Shown: positions 32,950-42,341, counted from the first letter of the stretch. The stretch: DNA of 63,139 bases from JAPKZH01 sp964537875 (GCA_964537875.1 CAZIDN010000014.1:1-63139), one strand, 5' to 3'. Program-made: numbers and translations. The notes: a model not told the origin generated them from the sequence alone.

Positions 32950-33786
32950 ATGAAAATCAAGATGAAAAGGATTCTTGGATTAATGTTTGCCTGGATATTT
33001 ATGTCCTGGTTGCCGCAGGGGGCGATTGCCGAGGAGCGGATTAATCGGCTTATCTCAATCTTGGAAGCAGGAAAGCCGGCCATTGGCGTCTGGACCGGCG
33101 CACTCTCAGCACCTCGAATTACTAAAGTGCTCGCGACCAGCGACGCCGACTTCATTGTCGCCGATGTCGAACATGACATCTACGACTTCGGTATGCTTCA
33201 CCGGTTTCTCCTCGAAGTGCAAGACTTCAACAATCGTTATCGAACAGCACCAAGAGCTGCGCCTGTTGTCCTGGTAAAATTGGCCAACAGAGCGACTTGG
33301 GATCCGCGCTATGAAATTGCGGAATCGCTTAAGGTCGGACCTGCCATGGGGATATGGATTCCAATGGTGGAGAGCCGCGCCGACTTGTTGCGTGCCATTT
33401 CGGCTGTCCGAGGTGCGGAGACGTCGGCCATGGCCGGGCTCAACATTCCAAAAGAGCGCCGCGATGTGTGGCCGCTCAATCCTAAAGGCGAATTGCTGGT
33501 CGTCGCCATGATCGAAACCGAAGAAGGTGTCCGTCACGCTCAAGAGATCGTAGAAACGCCTGGTGTCAGTGCCATAGAGACTGTTCACATCCCGGATGCG
33601 GATGCTCGCCGCATCCTAAAGATGTGTCGGGAACATCAAGTCATTTCGGCAATCAATGCAACTCCAGAGGACATCAAGGCCAAAATTGATGCGGGCTACA
33701 AACTGATCAGCGTAGGGTGGGATTTCGGTCTCTTGCAGAAAGGACTTAGTGATACGTTCAAGGCTATGCGTTTGGCGATAAAATAG
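32950..33786 (+). CDS. Exported HpcH/HpaI-aldolase-family protein
   Basis: 278 residues from ATG 32950, preceded by GAGGAGG; an earlier ATG in frame has no site. Residues 1-27 form a signal peptide (KRILGLMFAWIFMSWLPQG, cleavage after AIA). The mature part follows the HpcH/HpaI barrel: FIVADVEHDIYDFG with the catalytic His, PMVESRADLLRAI, and MIETEEGV carrying the metal-binding Glu. Such aldolases cleave 4-hydroxy-2-oxo acids in the cytoplasm, so export is unexpected. The Arg-containing strand is altered (VKLANRATWDP), so activity on the usual substrates is uncertain. Confidence 0.78.
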   Translation: MKIKMKRILGLMFAWIFMSWLPQGAIAEERINRLISILEAGKPAIGVWTGALSAPRITKVLATSDADFIVADVEHDIYDFGMLHRFLLEVQDFNNRYRTAPRAAPVVLVKLANRATWDPRYEIAESLKVGPAMGIWIPMVESRADLLRAISAVRGAETSAMAGLNIPKERRDVWPLNPKGELLVVAMIETEEGVRHAQEIVETPGVSAIETVHIPDADARRILKMCREHQVISAINATPEDIKAKIDAGYKLISVGWDFGLLQKGLSDTFKAMRLAIK

Positions 33787-33831
33787 AATCCGACGTTCCG
33801 TGCTCGGATGCCCAGTTCCCTTAGAAATTTC

Positions 33832-34932
33832 TCAGTAATAGCCCGCCTTTTGGAGTGCCTCCAAAGACTTGAACGGCTTGGGAGGATTCAGGTAACGGGC
33901 CAGGAAATTATAAATTTTCAGCCGGATTTTTTTTGCGTTCATGATGTCGAGCCGGTCGAAGGAGTGGCCTCCGGGCGCATCCTTGAAGATTTCATATTCG
34001 AACTTTTTGCCCGCCGCTTTCAAAGCTTGAATGAGATGCTCCACCTCGAGCACATTGACGTCCTCGTCGTTGGTGTTGGTGTGAATAAGAAGCGGCGTCC
34101 GAAGCTTGTCAACATGGGATACAGGCGAGCGGCGGAGGTACTCTTTGACATCCTCTTCCGCCGTCTTGCCGATACTGTATTTGGCCTCAAACTCGTCCCG
34201 GTACTCCTGGTCTTTGTATCCCATCCGCGCGACAAGGTCGCTGACCGGCACGCCGGCAAAAGCGACTTTGTATCCTTCGGGATGGTCGAAAACGTTCATC
34301 AGGGCGATGAGTCCCCCGTGGCTCCAGCCGATGATGCCAACTCTGTCTTTGTCTACGATATCATAATTTTCCACCACAAAATTGCGGCTGGCATAGACAT
34401 CCTCGTTCTCCAACCCGCCGTAATCGACGAGTCTGTACATCCCGCTTCCGTAGCCGGTGCTCCCCCGGTATTCCGGCGCTACGACCACATACCCCTGGGC
34501 GACCATCTCCCGGATGATGTGCGTGTGGTAGGTGTCAAAATCGGCGTGAGACCCTCCGTGAGGCAGGACGAGGAGGGGATATTTTTTCGACGGGTCTACG
34601 TCCCTGGGGATAAAGACATAGGTATAAAATTTAACGGGATTTCCTGCGCCCTGGGCCGTGGGATTTGGTTCCTTCCAGCGCGGCGGTCCGACGATGCGGA
34701 CTTTGTCCACATAAGCCACGTCGCCGACTCTCTCAAACCAGGTCACATCATCGACGGCCTTCTCCAGCACGTCCAGCCGGTGATTGAGCGCTTCGAATTG
34801 CTGGCGCAGATAGCGCAGCTCGGCGCTCTCGGCTTGTGAAGAGACCTGAGCGAGAACCGGGGAGAGAGGGACAAATCCCAGGGCGGCCATGACGATCACG
34901 GCTGAAAATATTTTTTCATAAAATTTCTTCAT
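33832..34932 (-). CDS. Secreted S9-type alpha/beta hydrolase (prolyl-oligopeptidase family)
   Basis: 366 residues with signal peptide (FSAVIVMAALGFVPLSPVLA), a short coiled-coil (LRYLRQQFEALNHRLDVLEK) and an alpha/beta-hydrolase domain. The triad is visible: Ser in GIIGWSHGGL, Asp in TNTNDEDVN, His in PGGHSFDR. The propeller of full-length S9 enzymes is missing, so it is a compact dipeptidyl-peptidase or esterase-like form. AAAGGAGGTGCTCGG precedes the ATG and a near-consensus promoter lies about 100 bp upstream. Confidence 0.82.
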   Translation of the reverse strand: MKKFYEKIFSAVIVMAALGFVPLSPVLAQVSSQAESAELRYLRQQFEALNHRLDVLEKAVDDVTWFERVGDVAYVDKVRIVGPPRWKEPNPTAQGAGNPVKFYTYVFIPRDVDPSKKYPLLVLPHGGSHADFDTYHTHIIREMVAQGYVVVAPEYRGSTGYGSGMYRLVDYGGLENEDVYASRNFVVENYDIVDKDRVGIIGWSHGGLIALMNVFDHPEGYKVAFAGVPVSDLVARMGYKDQEYRDEFEAKYSIGKTAEEDVKEYLRRSPVSHVDKLRTPLLIHTNTNDEDVNVLEVEHLIQALKAAGKKFEYEIFKDAPGGHSFDRLDIMNAKKIRLKIYNFLARYLNPPKPFKSLEALQKAGYY

Positions 34933-35026
34933 CCGAGCACCTCCTTTAGGGATAGAAATCCTCTTTTTTCCTCCGCAGAGGAATTCTTTCTTTTGTATTT
35001 AAAATCCATGTTTCCCATCGCCCAAA

Positions 35027-35056
35027 AATATATCGCCGGCTGGCGAGGAATGTCAA
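35027..35056 (-). promoter_or_regulatory. Sigma70-type promoter of the S9 hydrolase gene
   Basis: Minus strand TTGACA (35056-35051), 18-bp spacer, TATATT (35032-35027). It starts at the end of the truncated oxidoreductase fragment. Confidence 0.6.
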
Positions 35057-35196
35057 GCGCTTGAACTTCTTGTCAATAGAAATCGTTCCTTAGGAATTAG
35101 CGATTCAAATATTGTAACTTTATGGCCTCTCTTTGCCAGCAGATTGCCGGCAACAAGACCGCCCATACCAGAGCCGATGATTGCCACTGTGCTCAT
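35053..35196 (-). pseudogene. N-terminal fragment of an FAD/NAD-binding oxidoreductase
   Basis: From ATG 35196 (AGGAGAAAAC upstream) the frame gives STVAIIGSGMGGLVAGNLLA then HKVTIFES, the dinucleotide-binding start of phytoene-desaturase-like flavoproteins. It then runs into unrelated sequence and stops after 47 residues. The rest of the gene is gone. Between 35197 and 35803 I find no gene; a TTGACA at 35611 with a weak -10 may serve the following pair. Confidence 0.6.
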
Positions 35197-35803
35197 GTTT
35201 TCTCCTTTTGAGTTATTGGGATTTGTTTTTTCGCGCAACGCGACGATCTCTCCCGTTCAGATCGGAATCGGTACCACCCTTCACGAGAAAAGGATATTCC
35301 TGGCCGCCGATCGATGTCAAGAACAAGGGAACGGCCGCGAGGCAGGCCGTCCGGCCAGATCATCGTTCCGGACACCCAAGAAATCCCTCCAAAAGACGAT
35401 AGTCTTCCCGCCCCCTCTGTCCATTACTTTTTCCCCTTCCCCTCCCCGACATGCCCGGGATGTTTATTTTAAGCACGAGGATAGCCGTGGCCTCGATTGA
35501 ATATTTTTCCTGATCTTCTGTTATCCTAGAAGGAGAGGTCTGGGCGATTTCCGGCGTTTCTGAGCTTGCCCCCGGCTTCCTCGCCCGCCTTCCGCTATTT
35601 TGAGCTCACCTTGACATCCGATAACGCGGGGATTTATCATCCCAAACGATGGGACGAGGCAAAATTGGCGCTTGATTGCTCATTCAGCCCCCGCTGCGAA
35701 AAAGAAAATTATTAGCCTATCCGCATCTCTTAACTGAATTTTAGGGTGATAAATTTTTGTATTGGAATAAATTGGTGATTAAGCTGGAAAGGAGGAATTT
35801 GCT

Positions 35804-36139
35804 ATGGTCAAAGAAACAGCTTTACGACGCATGGTGTATGCTGCAACCGGGCTAGTTATTGGAGTAGCCTCATTATGGGCCTTTGTGTTCATACCCCGGC
35901 TAGCTATGCATCCGCAGGCAATTGCTGACGGTGTTGATCGTTCTTCTAAGGTTTTTTTTATAATCCAATTGATGGCGGCGGCTGTTTTGTTGGCTTTTAT
36001 CATTCGAAGCCGGCATGGCGGCAGGAAGATCAAGGAGTTGCTGTTTCTTGCGGGGATCGTGGTAATTTTGCTGGGTTTCATTATCAAAATTGGAATGAAA
36101 CCTCGAGTTGACAAATTTAGAAAACAGATTTATGTTTAG
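35804..36139 (+). CDS. Small three-helix membrane protein
   Basis: 111 residues with hydrophobic segments near 10-32, 50-66 and 78-94 and positive charges between them. GGAAAGGAGGAATTTGCT before the ATG is a strong ribosome site. It matches no family I recognise. Its base composition is noticeably more AT-rich than the neighbours, as is that of the next gene, suggesting both arrived together. Confidence 0.6.
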   Translation: MVKETALRRMVYAATGLVIGVASLWAFVFIPRLAMHPQAIADGVDRSSKVFFIIQLMAAAVLLAFIIRSRHGGRKIKELLFLAGIVVILLGFIIKIGMKPRVDKFRKQIYV

Positions 36140-36163
36140 AATGAACACGAAGGAGGGAGGGTA

Positions 36164-36439
36164 ATGAAATCAAATTTTTGGTTGTTGGCTATCAGCTGTG
36201 CTGCTTTATCTTTCATCGTTACAATGGAAGTGCTAGAGAAGATCTTCTACTCGATTCCTCCTTCACGTGTCCATGTCTTGGGTTACCGAGTGGCTGGCAT
36301 CCTCGCTTTCGTAGGGATAGCGGGAATCGCTATAGGGATCAAAATCTTAAAAAAGAGGCAACAGCTTGGCGCAGGGCTGATTGGCTTCTTTTTTGTTCCT
36401 TTTGTCTGGGCGATCTTAATCTTTATTTTTGGCGTTTAA
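36164..36439 (+). CDS. Small three-helix membrane protein, partner of the preceding gene
   Basis: 91 residues, three hydrophobic segments (WLLAISCAALSFIV; VAGILAFVGIAGIAIGI; LIGFFFVPFVWAILIFIFGV). AAGGAGGGAGGG lies just upstream of the ATG and only 24 bp separate it from the previous stop, so the two are one operon. Function unknown. The 36440-36743 gap after it shows no gene or clear terminator. Confidence 0.6.
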   Translation: MKSNFWLLAISCAALSFIVTMEVLEKIFYSIPPSRVHVLGYRVAGILAFVGIAGIAIGIKILKKRQQLGAGLIGFFFVPFVWAILIFIFGV

Positions 36440-36743
36440 TTCTTTTAATGACAAGGATGCTTTAATAGATTTTCAACTGCCTTGCGATCGTTCCACATCC
36501 ATCCTCTTATGCTTCTCGAAACGATCACCCTCAAGGGTTAGTCGGAGAGGGGTGTAAGGGGAAAGGGAGCGGACAGCGCGGGCGGCCTGATTAATCCCTA
36601 CCATTCCGATTGATCATGCAAATAGGCTTTCCGCTTTCTTTCCGGTTTTTAGTGGAAAATGGGGGAAAATGGCTGATAGCTGAAAATTGAGGTCATGACC
36701 TCTAAGTCGCTGATTTTCAAGGTTTATAGGGGGAAAAAAGGAC

Positions 36744-36816
36744 TGACCCGTGTAGGACTCGAACCTACAACCCGCGGATTAAGAGTCCGCTGCTCTACCG
36801 ATTGAGCTAACGGGCC
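36744..36816 (-). tRNA. tRNA-Lys (CTT)
   Basis: A 73-nt cloverleaf: acceptor GGCCCGT/ACGGGTC, D-arm GCTC...GAGC, anticodon stem GCGGA/TCCGC with loop CTCTTAA (anticodon CTT), T-loop TTCGAGT, discriminator A. CCA is not encoded. Confidence 0.95.
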
Positions 36817-36832
36817 ATGGAAAATCGCCAAT

Positions 36833-36861
36833 AGTGTAGATAAGTCGGCCCCTCTTGTCAA
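36833..36861 (-). promoter_or_regulatory. Promoter of tRNA-Lys
   Basis: Minus strand TTGACA (36861-36856), 17-bp spacer, TACACT (36838-36833), about 17 bp before the tRNA 5' end. Confidence 0.7.
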
Positions 36862-36907
36862 ACCCGGATTTCCATTTCCTTGCAGCCGCCGTCCCCATTC
36901 TATTATA

Positions 36908-38059
36908 ATGGCAGGCAAGAAGAAGATATCGCCGATGAGCCTGACGCTTTTTTTCATTCTGTTCATGGCCGTCCTGGCCGTGGTCTTCGTTTTCCTGTTC
37001 CTGTCTTTGAGAAGCGCTCTGGCCAAGATCGAGGACGTCCGCCGCGGCCAGACGGAAAATCAAGCTCTGTCCCTGATGCAGCAACAGCTCGGGCAGCTCA
37101 CCCTGAACCTCAACCAGCAGCTGCAGAGCGTCAACGACCAGTTCCTCAAGACGTCCGGGGCGATCGGCCAGCAGCTGCAAAGCATGACGTCGCAGCTGCT
37201 CGACACGACGGGCCAGATCGGGGAAAGCCTGGGCCATGTCCAATCGCACCTGGGGAAAGTGGAAGTCGTCACGCGCGAAGTGCTGGAAAAATCCAAGAAT
37301 ATCGCGACGCTCGAGGACCTTCTCCGTGCCCCGAAATTCCGGGGCGGCCTCGGAGAGCTCTTCCTGGGCGACCTCCTGTCCCAGATCCTGCCTCCCGCGC
37401 ATTATGAACTCCAGTATAAGTTCAAAAGCGGGGAGAAAGTGGACGCCGTCATCAAGATCGGCAACAGCCTGGTCCCGATCGACGCTAAATTCCCGCTGGA
37501 GAATTTCAAAAAGTACGTCCAGGAAGACGACCCGAAGGAAAAAGACGGCCTCAAGAAGAAATTCATGGGTGACGTCAAGAAACACGTCGACGGGATCGCC
37601 ACAAAATACATCCTTCCGGATGAAGGAACCTACGATTTTGCGTTGATGTATATCCCTGCCGAAAACATCTATTACGAGACCATCCTCAAGGATGAGAGCT
37701 TCGGGGAGGAAAAAAGCCTCCTTTCCTACACGGTCCAAAAGCGGGTCATCCCTGTCTCCCCCAATTCTTTTTATGCTTATCTCCAGGTTATCATCCTGGG
37801 ACTCAAGGGGCTCCAGATCGAAAAATCCGCTCTGTCCATTTTTCAGGCCCTGGCTCGGCTGCGGGGAGACCTCGGCCGGTTCAAGAACGATTTCCAGGTC
37901 CTGGGTACACATCTGGCCAACGCTAAGAGCAAGTATGACGATTCGGAAAAACGCTTGGGGCGGGTCACGGACAGATTGACGATCATCGGCGGGGAGCAGC
38001 CCGAAGAGCTTTTGGAAGAAAAAATCCCCGACGAGAATTCCGAAAAAGATCTGGACTAG
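36908..38059 (+). CDS. rmuC: DNA recombination protein RmuC
   Basis: 383 residues: an N-terminal membrane helix (LTLFFILFMAVLAVVFVFLF), a Gln-rich coiled-coil (about 45-125) and the RmuC nuclease-like domain (LRAPKFRGGLGELFLGDLL, VDAVIKIG, VPIDAKFPLENF, FALMYIPAENIYYE). RmuC limits inversions and acts near replication forks. TTGCAG (36880-36885), 18 bp and TATAAT (36904-36909) form a promoter whose -10 overlaps the first ATG. If that promoter is used, translation must begin at the ATG at 36935 (MSLTLFF), nine residues later. Its stop overlaps the convergent channel gene by four bases. Confidence 0.88.
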   Translation: MAGKKKISPMSLTLFFILFMAVLAVVFVFLFLSLRSALAKIEDVRRGQTENQALSLMQQQLGQLTLNLNQQLQSVNDQFLKTSGAIGQQLQSMTSQLLDTTGQIGESLGHVQSHLGKVEVVTREVLEKSKNIATLEDLLRAPKFRGGLGELFLGDLLSQILPPAHYELQYKFKSGEKVDAVIKIGNSLVPIDAKFPLENFKKYVQEDDPKEKDGLKKKFMGDVKKHVDGIATKYILPDEGTYDFALMYIPAENIYYETILKDESFGEEKSLLSYTVQKRVIPVSPNSFYAYLQVIILGLKGLQIEKSALSIFQALARLRGDLGRFKNDFQVLGTHLANAKSKYDDSEKRLGRVTDRLTIIGGEQPEELLEEKIPDENSEKDLD

Positions 38060-39081
38060 AGGTTGGAGGCCCCGGAAATTTTTTCCAATTCCTGGATCAT
38101 CTCCGGGGCGGCGATAAAGACCAGAACATCATTTTCCTGGATCCGGGTCTTCTTTGAAGGATTAAAGTCGAAGGCCTTCGCCCCTCCCCTTCTGAGGGCC
38201 ACGAGGAGCGCGCCCGTTTTTTGTTCGATCCCGGATTCCTCGATAGTTTTCCCGACGAGGGGTGAACCGGGGAGGATCGTCACTTCGTCGAAGCGCAGGA
38301 CGCGATCCCGCTCGCGGAGCATCATGTCCAGGAAGGTCGTGACGGCGGGACGGATCATCTCCGAGACCATGCGCATGCCGCCGATATAGCTCGGAGAGAT
38401 CGCGCTGTCGGCGCCCGCCTTGATGATTTTTTTGTGGGACTGCAGGTCGAGGCCCTTGGCCACGATCCGGATTTGCGGATTGAGGCTGCGGGCCGAGATC
38501 GTCACGAACAGATTGGCTTCGTCGGTTGCCAGCGAGCAAATAACACCTTTGGCCCGCTCGATACCGGCCTTGAGAAGAACGCTGTCCTCGGAGGGATCGC
38601 CCTGGATCGAAAGGATCGGCCCAAGCCCGGCCAGTTCTTCGAGCTTTTCTTTCGAGCTTTCGACGACGACGAACTTTTTCTGGGTCAGGCGCATCTCCTG
38701 CATGACCGTCTGGGCCGTTTCATCGCTTCCGCAGATGATGAAATGGTTTTGAAGCTTGGCGATTTCTTTTTCCATTTTCCGTCTCCCCAGGATATTTTTG
38801 AGCTCCCCTTCCACGACAAAAGCGGTGATCGATGACACCGCAAAGGCGATCGTGCCCAGGCAGATGATGATAAAAAATATGGCAAATGTCCGGGCGGCAG
38901 GGTGGGCGGCGAGGTCATGCACCTCTCCATAGCCGATCGTGGCGATGGTGATGGCCGTCATGTAGATGCTATCGAGGACGGACCACTCTTGGCCCCCCAA
39001 AATCTTGAACCCGGTCACGCCGATCAGAAAGACAAAAAGAAAAATGGAAAGAGAGGCGACCAATCTTTTCTTGCTGTTCAT
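38056..39081 (-). CDS. Two-helix potassium channel with RCK (TrkA-N/TrkA-C) domains
   Basis: 341 residues. Two membrane helices flank the selectivity filter TIATIGYGEV, the K+ channel signature. The cytoplasmic part is an RCK domain with Rossmann fold (NHFIICGSDETAQTVMQEM) that would sense NAD(H) or another ligand, then a TrkA-C domain (EVTILPGSPLVGKTIEESG). This is the MthK/Kch type of ligand-gated K+ channel. No Shine-Dalgarno site is visible before the ATG at 39081. Confidence 0.9.
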   Translation of the reverse strand: MNSKKRLVASLSIFLFVFLIGVTGFKILGGQEWSVLDSIYMTAITIATIGYGEVHDLAAHPAARTFAIFFIIICLGTIAFAVSSITAFVVEGELKNILGRRKMEKEIAKLQNHFIICGSDETAQTVMQEMRLTQKKFVVVESSKEKLEELAGLGPILSIQGDPSEDSVLLKAGIERAKGVICSLATDEANLFVTISARSLNPQIRIVAKGLDLQSHKKIIKAGADSAISPSYIGGMRMVSEMIRPAVTTFLDMMLRERDRVLRFDEVTILPGSPLVGKTIEESGIEQKTGALLVALRRGGAKAFDFNPSKKTRIQENDVLVFIAAPEMIQELEKISGASNL

Positions 39082-39101
39082 AGGAGCAACCGAAAATCTG
39101 G

Positions 39102-39174
39102 CGCGCCTGAGAGGATTCGAACCTCCGACCTACGGATCCGGAGTCCGTCGCTCTATCCACTGAGCTACAGGCGC
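39102..39174 (-). tRNA. tRNA-Arg (CCG)
   Basis: A 73-nt cloverleaf: acceptor GCGCCTG/CAGGCGC, D-arm GCTC...GAGC, anticodon stem ACGGA/TCCGT with loop CTCCGGA (anticodon CCG), T-loop TTCGAAT, discriminator G. CCA is not encoded. Confidence 0.95.
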
Positions 39175-39187
39175 GCTCCGGAGCATA

Positions 39188-39217
39188 ATATTACCTTAAG
39201 AGAGGGGATATTGTAAA
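39188..39217 (-). promoter_or_regulatory. Promoter of tRNA-Arg (copy 1 of a duplicated promoter)
   Basis: Minus strand TTTACA (39217-39212), 18-bp spacer, TAATAT (39193-39188). It lies inside a segment of about 60 bp (39179-39240) repeated in the same orientation upstream of the S9 peptidase gene. Confidence 0.7.
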
Positions 39218-39290
39218 TTGGAAAGGAGAAGTCACAATCTGGTCATAATGAGCAAAAACAATCAAAAAATATCAGGTGAACGGCGCCAGA

Positions 39291-42200
39291 TTATTTGGAG
39301 ACGCCCGCCTCCTTCTTCAAATAAGGCACACCCTCGGTCATCCATTTCGGCGCCGGCGCGCCCTTCAAGTAGTGGTCGAAGAACTCGAAGAACCGGATCG
39401 TCAGGTCCTTCCGGTTCGCCATCCCGCGCAGCCCGTGCCCCTCGTTCGGATACGCCAGCAGCACGGCCTTCTTGCCGTTGTATCGCAGGGCGTTGTAGAA
39501 GGCGACGGCATTAATGAAGCCGACGGTCGGGTCGGCCGTCCCGTGCATGATCAGGAACGGTGCGGTCACCTTCGGAGCGTGGGTGAGCGCCGATTCGTTG
39601 CGATACCGGTCGGGCTGGTCCCACGGCGAGAAACCCCAGCGCCCCTGACTATAGAGGTAGTACTCGTTCCCGTTCTCGCCGCTCCCGCCCTGATACTGGT
39701 ACGCCCAGCCCCAGTTCTGGTTGAAGTCGTTATAGAGATCGACGACGCCGGCCCCCATGCCGACGGCGGCGAACATCTTCGACATCGTCCCGATGAAGGC
39801 CGCGCCCTCGCCGCTGTAGCTGTGGCCGGAGACGCCGATCCGCTTCGGGTCGGCGTAGCCCATCTCGATAACTTTGCGCGTGGCCGCCTCGACGCACTCC
39901 AGCATATCGGTATGTGAGGAGCCGGTGCGGAAGTGAATGTCCGGCAGCATGGTGAGGTAGCCGTCACTAACCGCCTGAACCGGCATCCGTCCCATGCTCG
40001 GGAGATAAGCCGGCGCGCTGTAGATGTGCATGTTCTGCGAGTTCTTCTCATAGAACATCACGAGCATGGGCCGCTTCTCGCCCGGTTTGTAATCGTCCGG
40101 GATGGCCAGGATGCCTTGCAGTCGCACGCCGTCCTTGTTCTTAAAGTCGAACAGAAGGCGCTGGCCCCACAAATAATCCTTCTGTTGCGGATTCGCATCG
40201 GAGATTTTTTTCGAATCCTTGAAGCCCGGACCAGAGACGCGCAGGTCGGGATATTCGACGAACGTCTGACGCGTGAAGAGGTACCGGTCCGCTTTCATGG
40301 CCCGCGTCGGCGGGCTGTAGGACGCGTCCTCGTACACGAGCTCCTTCAACTGCCCGCCCGCCAGCTCATAGTATCCCGATTTCTTCGTCCATTCGCCATA
40401 GGCAGACAGGGTGACCGGTTTGGAAAGATCGATGGTCCCGCGGGGGCCGACCCAACGCGGGACGGTCGGATCCTCCGGAGCGGGGCGGAGGATGCGGAAG
40501 CGGATCTCGTTCTTCGCTCCGGCGCCGTTCGTGAGGTTCTTGGGAGCGAATCCGTCGAGCGGAAGCAGCCATAGGTCGTACCTGTTACGGACGATGATCG
40601 CCTTGCCGTCATTAGTATAGCCGGCCAAGCCGTAAGGCGGCTTCGGACCCGGATAGTCGTATTCTCTGTCGACGAAGCTCACTGCAACCCCGCCGCCGAG
40701 CGTTTTCGTTGTGCCCGCTTCGAAGTCGTAGGCTTGGAACTTGGCGTCCTTCCAATAGAGGAAATGCGTGCCCTGCGGCGTGATGCCAAACGTATATCGG
40801 CCGCCGGTCAACTGCCCCTTGGCGATAAGCGTCCGTTCGCCCGTAGATGTATTCACGCGGTAGATGTCTGCTGCCGGAAGCTTATCGTCATGAATGTACC
40901 CGCGTATATCTCGCCCCACGGCCCACTTGCCGTCCAGAGCGACATCCAATTCCCTCATCGTTTCGTCCGCGAGCTTGACGAACCGTTTTGCGGAGACGTC
41001 GAACGCTTGGCGGAAGGTGAAATTGCGTTCCTGTTCCGCACGGACCATCTGGGCCGACTGGATCCGCTCATCGCCCGTGTTCCAGACGTCGACGTCGGCC
41101 GCCTCGTCCGTCGACTTGCGCGTCGTGTCGGGCGCCGCAACTTGCTCCTTGATCCCGAAGAACACCCGCTTGTCGTCCTCGCTCCAGCCGAGCGCTGCCC
41201 GGTCGCTGACCACCCGGCCCTTCGGGAAGTTGTCCGCCTTTGCCGGTTCGAAAACGACCGGCACGGGAGCGGCGGCCCCATCTTTCAATGCCGCCGTAAC
41301 GTCCTGGAATGCGACGAGGACATTATCTTTTTCGCGCATCTTCTCGACCTCGCTCCCCCTGAGCACGGCGACGGCCTTGCCCGATTCGCTCCAGGCGAGC
41401 CGGCTGTAATTCTTGGCGTCGTTGTCGAGCGGCGTGATGCGCCCGCTGCGCGTATCGAAGATGAAGACGCCATTGCCGTCCTTCACGCCCGCGTCCACGG
41501 TAAAGGCCAGCAGTTCACCGGTGCGATTGAAGGCAATGTCCGCGACACTCCCGAGCAACTGGTGACGACCGGTCGTCAGGTCCAGCAGGATGACGTCGAG
41601 TCCTCTCGGCCCTGCCGATGGGCTCGCGGCCCCGGCCCTCCCCGCCCCCGGCGCCCCACCGCCGCGCGGGCCCGAAATCTCGCCCGTTTCGGGCCCCCGG
41701 CGCCGCAGGACCAGATGGGTGGACGCCGGAGAGAACAGGATCAATCCGATGTCCTGCCAGGACCGCACCGCGCCGGTTTCCAGGTTGCGCAGCTCGACAC
41801 GCCGCGGAGGAATCGGCTGCGCCGCTCCGCCGCGGCCGGCCTGAGCGGGCGTCGCCGGCGCTACGCCGGGCTGCGACGGCGGGGTCGTTGGCGGCGTTCC
41901 GGGCTCGGTCGCGGGAGCCGCTCCGGAGCCGCCGCGGGCGGCGCGCGCTCGCTGCGCGGCGCCGGGATCAACCTGATAGGCGACCCACTTCGAGTCCGCC
42001 GAGAAGACCGCGTCGGAAGCGTCTGCGACCGTCACCTCCACGTTGGTCTCGATGTTCAGCAGGTGAAGGATTGGTTTAGACTCGGCCGGGATGGCGTTGG
42101 TGAGCTGCAGGACGTAGGCGACCCATTTCCCGTCGCCTGAGATCGACGGGCTCGCGATGTTGCGCCATTTCGCATAGTCGTCGACGGCAAGGGCCTTCTT

Positions 42201-42317
42201 AGCGGCAGTTTGCGGCGCCGGTTGCGCGGCGGCCGCGACAAACGCGACCGCTAACAGGAGGACGAAGGCCGTGATCCGGCGGCGTGTAGAAAGGGTTCTT
42301 GCGATATTCATGTTCAT
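39291..42317 (-). CDS. Secreted S9 prolyl-oligopeptidase-family peptidase
   Basis: 1008 residues: signal peptide (RRRITAFVLLLAVAFVAAAA), a long propeller region with an Ala/Pro/Gly-rich insert (about 120-165) and a C-terminal alpha/beta-hydrolase domain. The catalytic Ser is in GVSGHSYSGEG, Asp in HGTADPTVGF, His in NEGHGLRG. S9 enzymes cut short peptides after Pro, Ala or other residues. The gene is visibly GC-richer than the K+ channel side and lies in a pocket between two copies of a tRNA promoter, which suggests acquisition. AAAAAGGAGCGCAC before the ATG is the ribosome site; the leader is about 18 nt. Confidence 0.88.
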   Translation of the reverse strand: MNMNIARTLSTRRRITAFVLLLAVAFVAAAAQPAPQTAAKKALAVDDYAKWRNIASPSISGDGKWVAYVLQLTNAIPAESKPILHLLNIETNVEVTVADASDAVFSADSKWVAYQVDPGAAQRARAARGGSGAAPATEPGTPPTTPPSQPGVAPATPAQAGRGGAAQPIPPRRVELRNLETGAVRSWQDIGLILFSPASTHLVLRRRGPETGEISGPRGGGAPGAGRAGAASPSAGPRGLDVILLDLTTGRHQLLGSVADIAFNRTGELLAFTVDAGVKDGNGVFIFDTRSGRITPLDNDAKNYSRLAWSESGKAVAVLRGSEVEKMREKDNVLVAFQDVTAALKDGAAAPVPVVFEPAKADNFPKGRVVSDRAALGWSEDDKRVFFGIKEQVAAPDTTRKSTDEAADVDVWNTGDERIQSAQMVRAEQERNFTFRQAFDVSAKRFVKLADETMRELDVALDGKWAVGRDIRGYIHDDKLPAADIYRVNTSTGERTLIAKGQLTGGRYTFGITPQGTHFLYWKDAKFQAYDFEAGTTKTLGGGVAVSFVDREYDYPGPKPPYGLAGYTNDGKAIIVRNRYDLWLLPLDGFAPKNLTNGAGAKNEIRFRILRPAPEDPTVPRWVGPRGTIDLSKPVTLSAYGEWTKKSGYYELAGGQLKELVYEDASYSPPTRAMKADRYLFTRQTFVEYPDLRVSGPGFKDSKKISDANPQQKDYLWGQRLLFDFKNKDGVRLQGILAIPDDYKPGEKRPMLVMFYEKNSQNMHIYSAPAYLPSMGRMPVQAVSDGYLTMLPDIHFRTGSSHTDMLECVEAATRKVIEMGYADPKRIGVSGHSYSGEGAAFIGTMSKMFAAVGMGAGVVDLYNDFNQNWGWAYQYQGGSGENGNEYYLYSQGRWGFSPWDQPDRYRNESALTHAPKVTAPFLIMHGTADPTVGFINAVAFYNALRYNGKKAVLLAYPNEGHGLRGMANRKDLTIRFFEFFDHYLKGAPAPKWMTEGVPYLKKEAGVSK

Positions 42318-42341
42318 GTGCGCTCCTTTTTATGGAGCATA

